Notes: generated by a model not told the origin, from the sequence alone. A DNA stretch of 64,000 bases from Gentiana macrophylla (GCA_026214975.1 CM047808.1:51128321-51192320); one strand, 5' to 3'; shown: positions 36,667 through 49,816, counted from the stretch's first letter. A program made the numbers and translations.

Positions 36667-37112
36667 TGTGATGGAAGTGGGGGAAGCGCATCACCATCAT
36701 ATAAGTGTGAGACATAAATGTCTTGTCAACTCGGTTTAGCCCTTTTAGACCAAGCGAGCACGACGGTTTAAGCAGTTGACCGGACATTTATGACTCATTT
36801 AGTGCAACCAGCCCCGGGGTCTGGGGGCGTTACAGAATAGTATTCAGAGCCAACGTCCATAAGGACCTAAGTGCCACACCGTGAGATGCAGTGAGGGCCA
36901 CCTCAAGAATCCTATGGTAGGGACGAACTGGGACAAGTCCAGTGGGACAAGTCTTGGCCGTCCTGGTGAGAACGCCAGTCCCTTATAAGAGGGGAGGAGA
37001 ATGTGATATCCGACATTGGAAGTGGGGGAAGCGCATCACCTCCACCATATAAATGTGAGACATAAAGGTCTTGTCAACTCGGGTTAGCCCTTTTAGACCA
37101 AGCGAGAAAGAC
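36667..37112 (+). mobile_element. TRIM (terminal-repeat retrotransposon in miniature), 3' LTR interrupted
   Basis: A 5' LTR of 168 bases (36667-36834, TGTGATGGAAG ... GGCGTTACA) is followed by a primer-binding site (TAGTATTCAGAGCC, near 36838) and an internal region of about 165 bases without genes. A polypurine tract AAGAGGGGAGGAGAA ends at 37001. A 3' LTR starts at 37002 (TGTGATATCCGACATTGG) and is cut at GACCAAGCGAG by the next element at 37113. The two LTRs share an 85-base block. There is no coding capacity. Confidence 0.82.
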
Positions 37113-38766
37113 TGTAATATTCCAATTTTTGGGAAATGGCAGACGTGTCATTTTGCGAAAACGAAATATTATTATTCTGAGTTTTTGAGATAAATGTATA
37201 CATATATTTTCAAAATTTGTGTATATATTTTAAGAAAAATCTGATTTTTTAAAATAAGGGAAAATAATAAGTTATTATTTTTGGGATTTGTTATTTAAGG
37301 AAAATAAATCTCATTAGTTCCTATAATCAAAAAGAAATCAGAACTTTTCTCCTACGTTCTTGAAACGGCGTGTGTGAGCTTTTAGGGCTGAGAGAGAGTT
37401 CTTTCAATTGCTAAGTCGAATCTCTACCTTTTTCAGATCAGAGTAGAGCAGCGGAATCATCGGAAGAGCGCATCGATTCAACACCATAAAGTTGGAGCTT
37501 TTCTTAAGGTATGTAATTCGACATATATGCTGTTTTGGGTGAGTTTTATTGATCAAAACTCATATCTTTCGTAGTTTGTGTTAATCAGAGCGTGTGATCG
37601 AATATAACCCTTTTTGGAATTGATCACATAGGTTTTCTGTGAGAGGAAGGTTCGTTTGCTGTAGATTTTCTGAGTTTCTGGGTTTGGAATAGCTTGCTAA
37701 ATGTAAGAAGGTCTTCCCACACAGTGCGGGCGCACTGGACGGCAGATTTTGAATTTTACACACAGAGGCTCAGTGCGTGCGCACTGAACCCCAGTGGAAG
37801 CGCACTGGCCCCCTGTTTTGTGGACAAATGTGATTTTAAGCTAAGTAATGAGTTCTAAATGTTAATCGTTGATCTAATAACATTAATTCAACTTGAACAA
37901 GCCTCGATTGAGCTTCATTCATTTAGTTTCGGCACCGGATGTACTCTTAAAGGGAGTTGAAGTTCGGATCAGTCGGAAGGGCATGAAAGGGCTTGTGCTT
38001 TGATGAACTAGAGTTCATCAATGTCTGTGTACTTGATAGGATGGGTTGTCTAGCTGTCTAAGTGAGGGAGTAGAATTGATAAGGTGAGTTTTACCTTGAA
38101 AACACTTAGGTGGCTAGATAATAACGGATAATAATTACATAAGTGTAGTGAAAGATAAAACGTCACTTATTCTCGGTTAGGTACTATTTCATATCGGCGA
38201 TGTGATACGTTCATAAAAGGTGAACAACACTACTGGCTCAAAAGGTGAAGGGTAGTGGAGGAAATTCATCGAACATATACGCATACCGGGGAGACCCCGG
38301 AGCTAATCGGAGCTAATCACTGTTAGGTAGCAAGTATATCTTCAGGCTGATGAACGCCATGAACACAGTGCCCTAGAGTAATGACGTTACCATGATAAGC
38401 TAAAGCTAAGCTAGAAACATATAGTCATGAAGTGTCGATGGGCATGGAATGAACCTTAGATCGAGTCGGTCTCATAAAGATAATTATTAAAATAAAAACT
38501 ATTAAAGAGCCTAAATAAATTGTAGCTTCTACTTCTTACTATGTACAATGTACTTACCTCAAATGCATGTTTATTTATGTGTTTGGGGGAGAGAAGACGA
38601 ACAGGTAAATCCAGAGTTCGAGGAGGACTTTGACGACGACGTTTAAGGACACAAAAGTTGAAGAGTTGATTTATTCTTATTTTATTTATGTTTTAGGCTT
38701 GAAGTTTCTTTGAAAACTTTGTAACTTCTTTTAGTATATGATTGGAGATTTTTCGTACATTTGGAT
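37113..38766 (+). repeat. Gypsy 5' LTR, left part
   Basis: These 1654 bases are alignable with 22079-23886. They contain the GAAAACACTTAGGTGGCTAG landmark. Frames such as 37581-37763 are non-coding. Confidence 0.85.
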
Positions 38767-40577
38767 TGTAGGATGTGATATCACCGGATGGATCAAGATC
38801 CACCCGATTACGCAGCGGAAAGTATAAGATCTAGATCTAGTCAACCAAAATACATAAAATAATAGATCTAAACCTACAAGGGGGTTTAGATTGCTTACCA
38901 GTTTATGGTGTATAAACGTCAAGAACAATCTTCAATCCAAGCTACTCGATCCAATGAGATGCCACCGTCTTCCGACATGTATCTCCAAGCAACACCAAGT
39001 GGATGGTGTTTCAAGCTGCCGGACCTCCTCGATATGCTACCTTATAAAACCCGAAGTTTTTCTAAAACTCGAACCCTAAGTAAAAAAGCCGAAAATTCCA
39101 AGCTAATTTACTCCCAATATTTCGAAAATAAAGTGTGTCATAAGGCTTGAGAGAACTCTCTTTATATAGGAGAGTAATCCTTGTCCTCCAAGGATTTAAT
39201 AATTAAGAGATAATTATTAGATTAATCCATATGCTAAATAAAAGATAAATAAAATAATTATCCAAAAAAATTAGGATAAATAATATTATTATCTAATATT
39301 TAATGAATTATCAATTAACAAATAAAAGATAAATCACACATTAAATAATTATCCAAGAAAACTAATTACTTAATAATCATTTAATAATAATTTCGGCCAA
39401 CACCCGAAAATATAAGGCCAATCGAAATTCTTGACATATTGGGCCGAGTCCACGAAAAATCTCTTTTCCGTGTATTTAATTATCTTCTCCAACTAAACAA
39501 TTAATCCACATATCAATTTAATAGTCCAATCCAACTATTTAATTATAATTAAGGTGAAACGACGAGAAAACATATATGCTATATTATGAGCCACGTCGGG
39601 GACCATGGACCTATATTCAGTAGCTACAATACATTAAATAATATTATCCGTCAGACCGAACAATAATATTCACTCTATTAATTCCGGGATTACACCACCA
39701 TAAACCCGAAACTGAACTCTGCTGAATATAGATATAAACGTACACTCAACTATCAGTCATAATGTGTCCACTGATATAATCATTACATACGGATAAATCC
39801 TCCATAGACTGTTCACTTCGATTCGGGATATTTCCGTAAACCCTTCTCGAAACATATTATCATTATTTACCATTAACCCCCTAGTGATCAATTAGTTCAT
39901 AACTAATATAATATGAACTGGGCCCATTGATCAGTTTCTAGGGTTAACAAAGAAGGGAACTGTCTGTCTACTTCCTGAGGGAAGGAATGGATTTCATATC
40001 TGTGATAGCACAGACTACTCACTCATCCTAGAATAGAGTCAACGAGAAGTGTTGGAGCACATACTATGAAGTGATCCTTACTAACACATCAAACCCTACC
40101 CTAGTCTAAGCAGTTGTCTGTGATCACCTCAGAATTGAGATTAATCAATATATGATCATCTTGTGATTTGATAAGACTTCTCGATTACGGAATTATATCG
40201 AGAACTCAAATCAAATCGGTCCAGCCCTATATGATTATCATCATATATAAATGCCCCACTCGGTACCCTGTTACCGACAGTCCGGATAAGACTGTCACAC
40301 CTAAAGTGTTCTGGGCGCATTATTAGGAAATCAATCTTGAGACCCGTACTCAGATTAATAAATGCTACGGACTATGTTAATTTTAAGTATATTCCACAAA
40401 CTCAATCCTCGTGTGTATAGCCATACACTGAGTTATGTGATTACATAATCAATATGCTTAGGGTTTTCTGTAGTGTTTTAATATTGGCAATAAATGCGAA
40501 TAAATAAGATGAAATAAATTCTATCATTTATTTAAATAAAACAATTATAAATTGTCTTTTGGGCATAAAACCTAACA
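38767..40577 (-). repeat. 3' LTR of the minus-strand copia element
   Basis: Length 1811 bases; TATATAAA on the minus strand at 39161-39168. It includes about 360 bases (roughly 39470-39830) absent from the other LTR. The 81-residue plus-strand frame at 38905 is LTR noise and is present in mutated form in the other LTR. Confidence 0.92.
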
Positions 40578-40689
40578 ATCTCCCACTTGCACGAAAGGCA
40601 AGTGGATTAATTGTTTTAGAGCACACCCTATATCTATATTACAGCAATACAACTTCCACTTGCTCTAAAGCAAATAAGTCATGTCCTTA

Positions 40690-42284
40690 ATACCAATAGT
40701 CTCCAAGTGCCGGTTGAAGACTTCTAACGGCAATGTGTTGGTGAAAGGATCAGCAGGGTTGTCAGCAGAGGCGATTTTCTTGACGGAAATGTCTCATCTT
40801 TGTAAAATCTCTCTGATTAAATGGTACTTTCACTCAATATGCTTCGATTTGCGGTGACAACGGGGTTTCTTCGAATTTGATACAGCCCCATTGTTGTCAC
40901 AATAGAGAGTGATCGGATCGTTGTGATTTGGAGAGACCCCTAAACCACACAGGAACTTCTTTAGACAAACTGCTTCCTTAGCTGCCTCAGAGGCCGCTAT
41001 GTATTTAGCTTCCATAGTAGAATCAGCCGTGCTGGATTGCTTGACGCTTCTCCAAATGACTGCACCACCACCAATGGTAAAAACTGAGCCTGAGGTAGAT
41101 TTGAAATCATCTCGATCTGACTGGAAGTCAGAGTCAGTGTATCCCTGTACATCCAGGTTTACACCCGAATATACCATCATATAATTCATGTTCCACTTCA
41201 AGTACTTTAAGAGGTTCTTTACTGAAATCCAATGCTCATTGCCTGGATTCGACTGATAACGACTGACGATTCCAATGCCATAACAGATGTCAGGTCTAGT
41301 GCACAGCATAGCGTACATTAGACTACCTACAGCCGAAGCATAAGGAACTCTTTCCATAGCCTCTGTTTCCTCAGGAGTCTGAGGACTCTGAGTCTTAGAG
41401 AGATGGACGCCGTGATGAGTTGGTAGGTAACCCCTCTTTGCGTCCGTCATGCTATATCTAGCCATCACCTTATCAATGTAAGTGGCTTGTGAAAGAGCTA
41501 ACATCTTGTTCTTACTATCCCGTATAAATTGGATCCCGAGAACATAATTCGCCTCTCCCAAATCTTTCATTTGGAATTGGCTGGCCAACCAATTTTTAAC
41601 GTCCGACAACATCCCCTTATCGTTTCCAATTTGGAGAATGTCATCTACGTACAAAACTATAAACGCAACCCTATCCTTAATGACTTTCTTGTATACACAA
41701 GGTTCATCAGGATTTTGTTCGAAATCATAGGACTTAATGGTGTCATGAAATCTATGATTCAAAGACCGAGACGCTTGCTTCAACCCGTAGATGGATTTCA
41801 ACAACTTGCACACTTTGTGCTCTTGGCCTTCCTTGATGTATCCTTCTGGTTGCTGCATATAGATTTCCTCGTCGAGAAATCCGTTAAGAAATGCTGTCTT
41901 GACATCCATTTGCCAGATTTCATAATCTAGGCATGCAGCAATAGAAAGGAGGATCCGGATGGATTTAAGCATGGCCACAGGGGAGAAGGTCTCTTTGTAG
42001 TCTATACCATCTCTCTGTGTGTAGCCCTTAGCTACAAGCCATGCTTTAAAGGTTTGCACCTTACCATCAACTCCTCGCTTCCTCTTGTAGAGCCACTTTC
42101 TCCCTATGGGTTTTACCCCTTCGGGGCAATCTACAAGTTTCCAGGCAGAGTTGGAGTACATAGACTCCATCTCTTGATTCATCGCGTCAACCCATTGATC
42201 CTTGTCACGATCATCCATGGCCTTGCGAAAAGACTCAGGATCATCTTCCATACCATCAGAGACGGCTACGTTCGCCTTCGATTA
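40690..42284 (-). pseudogene. Copia reverse transcriptase and RNase H (minus), nearly intact frame
   Basis: The frame from 42251 to 40830 holds 473 codons: WLYKRKRGVDGKVQTFKA and KETFSPVAMLKSIRILLSIA in RT, YVDD at 41640-41651, and VPYASAVGSLMYAMLCTRPD. RNase H ends with CDNNGAVSNSKKP and RKSKHIE. TAA at 42284-42282 separates it from the integrase in the same frame. Beyond TGA at 40832-40830 the RNase H tail continues to about 40690 with one further stop (DNPADPFTNTLP). It is one of the best-preserved coding segments in the window. Confidence 0.9.
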
Positions 42285-43552
42285 TCCATACCGATTTGGT
42301 GGCCGAACTACTCTCTCAGTACGTCTGGGTGGATTAGGATTAGGGGTGACTGTTGCATTCGTAGTGTTGTCTACCATGACACTAGGTGGCACTTGTTGTC
42401 TGACCTCATCAGAAAGTAACTCCTCAAGTACGATTTTACTTCGAGGTTTGAAATCTGTCATATACCGATCCTCCAAAAATGTGGCGTGAGTAGAAACTAT
42501 CACCTTGTCATCTTCTGGATCGTAAAACAGACCTCCACGTGTTCCTTTGGAGTTGCCTACAAACAAACATACTTTTGTATGCGTTTGTAGTTTCGATGTC
42601 TTGTCATTCGGCACATATGCAGGACAAACCCAAACGCGAAAGTGACGTATGCTTTCGCGACGTCCCTTCCACAGCTCCAAGGGTGTCGTAGTGACAGACT
42701 TTGACGGTACTGCATTCAATATGTAGACCGCTGCTTCTAGAGCATAACCCCAAAAGGATATTGGCAGTGAGGCGTAGCTCATCATTGATCTGACCATGTC
42801 AATCAATGTTCTATTTCTCCTTTCAGCAACTCCATTTTGCTGAGATGTCTTAGGCACAGAACGTTGGGAACAGATCCCATGTTCAATTAGGTAGTCAGTG
42901 AACTCAGTATCAAAGTACTCTCCTACACGATCAGAGCGAAGGCATTTCAAAGACTTTCCTAACTGCCTTTCGGATTCTGCTTGAAATTCCTTAAACTTGC
43001 CAAAAGTCTCAGATTTTCGACGCAGTAGATAAACATATCCAAACCTCAAGTAGTCGTCGATGAAAGTAACAAAATACTCGATTCCGCCTCTAGCTTTCAC
43101 ATTCAAAAACGCTTGGTCATTTTTCCTTCCAGGCAAGATTCGCAGACCGGCAACGAGTCAACATATAACTCTTTTAAGGTATCACCCTTAGCCAGTTGTT
43201 TGAGTCTTTCCAAGGAAATGTGACCTAGCCTAAGGTGCCAAAGATATGTACTCTCTTCTTTATGAGAAATTTTCTGCCTTTTAACAGATTTTTGATGTTC
43301 TACTTTAAACATTTCAGTATTTAACAGGGGAGCGTGCATTGGTTTAAGGAAATATAATCCGTTTTCTAATACAGTAGTACACAAAGTAAAACCATTCTTT
43401 GAAATAGTAAACTCATCATTCATAAAAGAAACAGAGTACAACTGGTCTTTCAAAGCAGAATACTCTGTTAAATTTCTCCTAAAATTCGGAATTAAATAAA
43501 CATTGTCTAACTTCAAAGTTTTATTTCCAAAATGTAACTCAACAGCTCCCAC
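42285..43552 (-). pseudogene. Copia GAG-pre-integrase and integrase (minus), with an internal deletion
   Basis: The 43552 frame has the HHCC region (WHLRLGHISLERLKQ ... CESCLEGKMTKRF). It breaks at 43103-43136, where about 20 residues expected before the core (including the first catalytic Asp motif of the HTDVCGP type) are missing. The 43136 frame resumes with KARGGIEYFVTFIDDY, then LRSDRVGEYFDTEF and GVAERRNRTLIDMVRSMMSY. The integrase therefore lacks part of its catalytic core. Confidence 0.87.
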
Positions 43553-46336
43553 TACTTTCGCTGAAACTAATGCCCCGGTGCCAACTCACATAACTTGAGC
43601 TCCTTCCTCTAGCTCCTCAAACGAACTAAGGATCTGCAAAGAAGAACATGGCTAGTAGCTCCAGTATCCAGTATCCAAATTGATATATCTTTAGCTACAT
43701 TAAAAGATTCCAAGACAAGTAATTCAGGATTACCTTTCTTATCTTTCCCATTGCTAGCCTTAACCTTCCCATCCTTTACATCTTTGAGATATACGGGGCA
43801 GTGACGACGCCAGTGCCCTATCTTATTGCAGTAAAAACACTTGCCCTTGGGCTTGGATGGTGCATTCTGCTTTGCCTTCTTCTTCATAGGTTTAGGCACC
43901 AGCACATTTTGTTTCTTATTCTTTGGCTTACCCTGCTGGTTAGACTTAGACGCCTTGGCTACGACCATATTGGCCTCAGCCTTCTTTTCCTGCTCTTGGG
44001 TTTTATCATTCTTAGAAAGACCCTCGAAGACTTGAAGTTCGTTGATCAACTCCGTCATGGTAAGATGATTCTTAGTCATGACGTAGTTAGTCCTGAACGT
44101 TAGGAAATTGGGTGTCAGACATTCAATAATCACGGACACTTGGGTAGCATCGTCTATAGTTGTACCATGAGTTTCTGCTTCAGTAAAGTAACTAATCATG
44201 TTCATCACATGACTAATAACCGACTGACCCCGCCTCATTTTGGCATTGACAGCCTTCCTCACGGCTCGTGTCTTGCTTGATCAGACAGTTTGCCAAACAT
44301 GGTGGTCAAATGCTGCATAATTGCTTCGGCAGTATCAAAACCCTCAATTTTGGTCCGAATGACCTCCGGCACTGAGGCTAAGAAGATGCCTCTTGCCTTA
44401 TTATTCACCTCTGTCCATTTTTTATGTTGATCGCAAATGCGTTTAGGCGGATTATGAGGGGGAATAACAGGGCACTGTTAGATGTAGTGCCCGAAAGACA
44501 ATTTGTGTAATTGTTTTTGATAATGGATGACAGAATTTATCTCACCTTATTACTTGCTTTGTGCTTGTAAGTAATACATCACGCAAACCCTAAGTATATC
44601 GGTATGTAATCGCTTAACTCGGTGCATGGCATGCACGTGAGGATTGAGTCGATGGTGATATACTTAAATCGTTAGTCCGTGGTGAACTTAATCGAGTTTA
44701 GGGCCTCTTGATTAAAACACCAATAATGCGCCCTGAACACCTTAGGGTGTGATAGTCTTATCCGGTTTGTCGGTAGAGGGTACTACGTGGGGCATTTATA
44801 TATGATGGCATTCATATAGGATGGACCGATTAATCTGAATTTCTCGATATAATTCCGTAATCGAGGAATCTTATTAAATCATTAGATGATCATATATGGA
44901 TCAACCTTAATCTGAGGTGATCACGAGTGGTTTGCTTGTCCGGGGTAGTGTTTGATGTGTTAGTTACGGTTCACTTAAATAATGTGTTCCAAGCCACTTC
45001 TCATTGGCACTATCTCCGCGGATGAGTGAGTAGTTCGATTTTCACTGGACATGGAATCCATTCCTTCCTCATGGGGAAGTAGAGAGACAGTCCCTTATTT
45101 GTTAGCCCTAAGAAAGTGATCGATCGGCCGAGTTCATAATTAGACTAATTAGCTACTAGTCGGATATGTGAACTAATTGATCACTAGGGGTTAATGGTAA
45201 ATAAGGATAAGATATTTCGAGTCGGGTTCACGGAGACTTCCTCTCGAGAATGGACAATCTATGGAGGGTTAATCTGTATGTAGTGATTATATCAATGGAC
45301 GCTTATTAAGCTACATGGGTTGAGTATAAGTATACATCTATAATCGGTAGAGTTCGATTTCGGGTTTATGGTGGCGTAATCCCGGAATTAATAATTAATG
45401 TACTTTACATTGCTCGATGAATAATTAATTATTGGAGCTCTGGTTATAGGTCCATGGTCCCGATGTGGCTTACGTAATTCGGACTAATAATCTTGTTATT
45501 TGGGCCTCAGTGATAATTAATTGGCTGGGCTAATTAATTGATATGCATGGATATTATTTAGTTGGGCTAAATAATATAATACACATAAAAGACATTTTAT
45601 GTGGGCTTTTTGACCCAATATGTGGCGCCATTAATGTCCTAATAATTAGAGAGAAATTAGTTTTCTTGGATAATTATTTAACATGTGATTTATCTTTTAT
45701 TTGTTAAATGATAATTCATTGAATAATAGATAATAATATGATTTATCTTAATTTGTTTGGGATAATCATTTTATTTATCTTTTATTTGGAAAAGGATTAA
45801 TGTGATAATTATCACTTAATTATTTAATCATTGGAGGACATTGATTACTCTCCTATATAAAGAGAGTTCTCCCAAGTCTAATGGAAAGGTACTATTCACG
45901 TCACTATTCATCGAGAGAAATTGGCCGAAAAATTTCGGCCTCTATTCTTAGGGTTCGAGTTGGAAAAATCTTCGGATTTTTTTTAAGTTGCATATCAAGG
46001 AGGCTCGTGTATCAAGAAGGGTGTCCACCAACCGCCGTTTGGAGAACACATCGGAAGATCTTGGCTTCTCTTCCTAATGTTGGTAACTTGATTTTAACCC
46101 CCTTGTAGTTTTTAAGTCCTTTAACTATGTTTTATGATATGTAAATCGTGATCCGTCCGCTGCGCATAGATCTAACTCGTTTAGATCTAAGAACCTGCAT
46201 CCTTCAGGCACTCCTCAGTCAAAACAAATTGCGCATTCTCAAATATGAGCACCACGTTTACGTTACTTTTCCACTTAGTAAAATTGTCGCCATTTAGCTT
46301 ATCGTTCAGTATATTTGAATTTGCGAAGACATGTTG
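43553..46336 (-). pseudogene. Copia gag and protease (minus), split by a solo LTR
   Basis: The N-terminal part is at about 46336-46207 (KLNGDNFTKWKSNV, then FVLTEEC). It continues after the solo LTR from 44475 through VNNKARGIFLASVPEV to the 44262-43609 frame (MRRGQSVISHVMNMISYF). A CCHC zinc knuckle stands at 43839-43798 and the protease DTGA at 43668-43657. There is a frameshift just after ATGTCTTCG at the start, one near 44262, and one right after the protease site. Confidence 0.87.
44471..46211 (+). mobile_element. Solo LTR of a related copia family, with perfect GGCAC duplication
   Basis: The LTR (44476-46206, 1731 bases) begins TGTTAGATG, ends ATCCTTCA, and is flanked by GGCAC at 44471-44475 and 46207-46211. 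The inner sequence GCCCGAAAGACAATTTGT and the TATATAAAGAGAGTTCTC promoter region (45854-45871) are shared with the LTRs of the host copia element, so it is a diverged sister family, here in the opposite orientation. It interrupts the host gag. A solo LTR arises by recombination between the two LTRs of one insertion. Confidence 0.92.
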
Positions 46337-48348
46337 CTGTAAATAAAATGACAGAAATTTAATCAAATATACACTACGATATATTATATTTTAGGAATAA
46401 TAAATTTATATAAAGTCTATCCTACCATTCCAAGGATTTAACCTCGCATCGTACCGCCGCCTTTAGGGTAGGTATCAGCACTGACGGTTAAACTGAGACA
46501 ATCTCTCTCAATGATTAAGCTTCGAGAATCGAACATCTCACGGGAATCAGACATCCCGGGCCTTAATCATTGATTACCTTCCTTTTTCTAGCCTAGATAT
46601 TTCGAAAATATCCATAAAGAGTGTGACCTACTATATCAGATCTCAAAGTACGCCCTGAGTATGCCGCCTTTAGGGTCGGACAGTGACCCAACGAGTACCC
46701 GAAATCCTATCCTTTCGGAGACCAAGCCTTGAATTTAGATAGGAATGAACACCATCCTTAGGGGGCCGGAATCAAAGCGGCACGAGGCGTCACCCTTCTC
46801 TCACGTGCTTGCGTCTATAGTAGAGGCCGTGGGGTTGGCTGTCGCCTTCCCCGCTCCCACTCATTAATTTGAAAAAGTGGTGGTTTTACTAATTATGGTT
46901 TTGGTCTTTACAATAAGAAACAATAAATCAAAGTACTCCGAATAGGGTCGGTTTTGTAGGCAAGCCTACGCCGTCTTATTCGTTGGAACATATGTGACAG
47001 TTCAGACTGATCCGGCAAGAGAAGCCACGTTTAGCCCGAAGGCTTTTCGGCTATGCTAAGTCTTGTCGAACCACTGTAACGTACATCACACGTGGAGGGG
47101 GGGGGTCGATTGAGCCGAAGCTTAGTTGAACTCGCCCAACCATGGTTAGACCATTCCGAACCCATGTACTAAGATTTTCCGATTTCTAAATTGTCAACCA
47201 AAGCGTAATCTCGTTTCTGTTTAAGGTGGGTTCACCGAAAAGGCATCACCGAAAACTCAACGTTTTATCTAAGTGGGATTCACCGAGAATCCATCACTAA
47301 AATCGTAACGATTGACAAAACCCGGGTCCACGGTTTTTATAATTAGTTACTTAATTTTAATTAACTACCACATATTAATTAAAACAAGTATGTTAACTAA
47401 TTAATCGAGTTATACACGCCTAATTTAATTCGAAATTAAGTATCTACGTGTATGCATTGGAGTGGAATCATGAAGATGCATGTCATGGCAATTTCCGGTT
47501 ATATAATACAATTTTCGATCATAAAAAAAAAATTAACGGAAAAGTAAACACCGAGATGGATCGTTGGTACCCCCGACTAACCTATTTTCTAAGAAAAAGT
47601 AAAAACTTAATCTAATCTTCGAGTCTTGAACTTCGAATCTTGATCTCGAACCACCGGATCACGAACCACGAACACCCAAGAGGAGAAAAGGCTTTTAATT
47701 AAATAAAACCAATTTATTATAATTAAAACCCTTTTTATATTAAAAACAGTTTTTCTTTCTTCATTATTTTCGGCTGTTTTTAATTATTTCCAAAAAATAA
47801 TATATATATATATATATTTCTGCCAAACGGCAGATTTTTATTAAATAAAACAGATTTATAAAAAAAAATTATACACAGCCGCAAAAATTAAACCCTACCC
47901 GAGGGATAAAAAAACAGACTTATAGCGACGCATTTCAGCGTCGCAGAAAGTCCTGTAGCGCAGTTTTTAGAAAAACCCATGTTTTTTTAAAACCGTTTCT
48001 CCTTGTTCATACCTTGGGTTTCGCCTTGATCTTCAGCTTTTCTTCAAAATCTTCATCTTTTCGAGCCCGGAATATAAAAAATTACAATAAAATTGTATTT
48101 TTTTATATGAATTTTCAATTACATGAAAATAAATACAAATCTTATGCTCAATTGATACTAATCAAAAGAGCTACAAAATAGATCTACGGGTAAACAGTAC
48201 CAACCCCAATCCATCTTTTCAACCACAACAATCACAAAGGCATACATACATGATATTTTCGATTCATAAAAAAACGAAAATAAAGCAATGTACACATGCT
48301 ATTCCACTCCTTAGATTTAAAATTATGTACTTTGATTGATAGATCAAA
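46337..48348 (-). other. Leader region of the minus-strand copia element
   Basis: These 2 kb between the primer-binding site and gag have no gene. Seen are two CCGCCTTTAGGGT words (46451 and 46670), a G run (47097-47106), and a TA repeat at 47801-47818. Confidence 0.6.
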
Positions 48349-48361
48349 GGCTCTGATACCA
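48349..48361 (-). other. Primer-binding site of the minus-strand copia element
   Basis: On the minus strand this reads TGGTATCAGAGCC, the classical methionine-tRNA complement, two bases from the LTR end. Confidence 0.88.
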
Positions 48362-48363
48362 CT

Positions 48364-49816
48364 TGTAGGATCTAATATCACCGGATGGATCAAGATCCAC
48401 CCGATTACGCAGCGGAAAGTATAAGATCTAGATCTAGTCAACCAAAATATATAAAATAATTGATCTAAACCTACAAGGGGGTTTAGATTGCTTACCAGTT
48501 TATGGTGTATAAACGTCAAGAACAATCTTCAATCCAAGCTACTCGATCCAATGAGATGCCACCGTCTTCCGACGTGTATGTCCAATCAACACCAAGTGGA
48601 TGGTGTTTCAAGCCGCCGGACCTCCTCGATATGCTACCTTAGAAAAACCCGAAGTTTTTCTAAAACTCGAACCCTAAGTAAAAAAGCAGAAAATTCCAAG
48701 CTAATTTACTCCCAATATTTCGAAAATAAAGTGTCATAAGGCTTGAGAGAACTCTCTTTATATAGGAGAGCAATCATTGTCCTCCAAGGATTTAATAATT
48801 AAGACATAATTATTAGATTAATCCTTATTTTAAATAAAAGATAAATAAAATAGTTATCCCAAACAAATTAGGATAAATAATATTATTATCTAATATTTTA
48901 TGAATTATCAATTATCAAATAAAAGATAAATTACACATTAAATAATTATCCAAGAAAACTAATTCCTTAATAATCATTTAATAATAATTTCGGCCAACAC
49001 CCTAAAATATTGTGCCAATCGAAATTCTTGACACATTGGGCCGAGTCCACGAAAAATCTATTTTTCGGGATATTATCGTAAACCCTTCTCGAAACATATT
49101 ATTCTTATTTACCATTAACCCCTAGTGATCAATTAGTTCATAGCTAATATAATATGAATTGGGCCTATCGATCAGTTTCTAGGGTTAACAAATAAGGGAA
49201 CTGTCTGTCTACTTCCCGAGGGAAGGAATGGATTCCATATCTGTGATAGTACAGACTACTCACTCATCCTAGAAGAAAGCCAACAAGAAGTGTTGGACCA
49301 CATGCTATGAAGTGATCCTTACTAACACATCATACCCTACCCTAGTCTAAACAGTTGTCTGTGATCACCTCAGGATTGAGATTAATCCATATATGATCAT
49401 CTTGTGATTCGATAGGACTTCTCAATTACGGAATTATATCGAGAACTCAAATCAAATCGGTCCAGCCCTATATGATTATCATCATATATAAATTTCCCAC
49501 TAGGTACCCTATTACCGACAGTCCGGATAATACTGTCACACCTAAAGTGTTCTGGGCGCATTATTAGGAAATCAATCTTGAGACCCGTACTCGGATTAAT
49601 AAACGCTACGGACTAAGTTAATTTTAAGTATATTCCACAAACTCAATCCTCGTGTGTATAGCCGTACACTGAGTTATGTGATTACATAATCGATATACTT
49701 AGGTATTTTTGTAGTGTATTAGTATTGGCAATAAATGCGAATAAATAAGATGAAATAAATTCTGTCTTATTTAAATTAAACAATTACAAATTGTCTTTCG
49801 GGCATAAAACCTAACA
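48364..49816 (-). repeat. 5' LTR of the minus-strand copia element
   Basis: Length 1453 bases. It matches 38767-40577 apart from a deletion of about 360 bases near 49062. TATATAAA on the minus strand is at 48764-48757. Confidence 0.92.

Larger units (their letters stand above)
38767..49816 (-). mobile_element. Ty1/copia retrotransposon on the minus strand, inserted in the gypsy LTR
   Basis: Two LTRs (38767-40577 and 48364-49816) enclose a minus-strand gag-pol. The LTR borders are TGTAGGAT on the plus-strand left and CCTAACA on the right. The primer-binding site is at 48349-48361 (minus) and the purine tract GTGGGAGA abuts the 3' LTR (about 40578-40586, minus). Flanking 5-mers are TGGAT and ATGAT, not identical, so the target-site duplication is eroded or unclear. 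A solo LTR interrupts its gag. Confidence 0.9.

Noticed and set aside
37581..38080. GC-rich GTGCGGGCGCACTGG-type words in the gypsy LTR as an operator or hairpin
   Set aside because: The repeats (GTGCG/CGCAC) are short and irregular; no consistent stem could be built by eye.
38891..39150. Frames of 62-83 residues repeated at 38.9 and 48.5 kb
   Set aside because: Both lie at the same place in the two LTRs of one copia element and carry frame-disrupting differences; they are LTR sequence.
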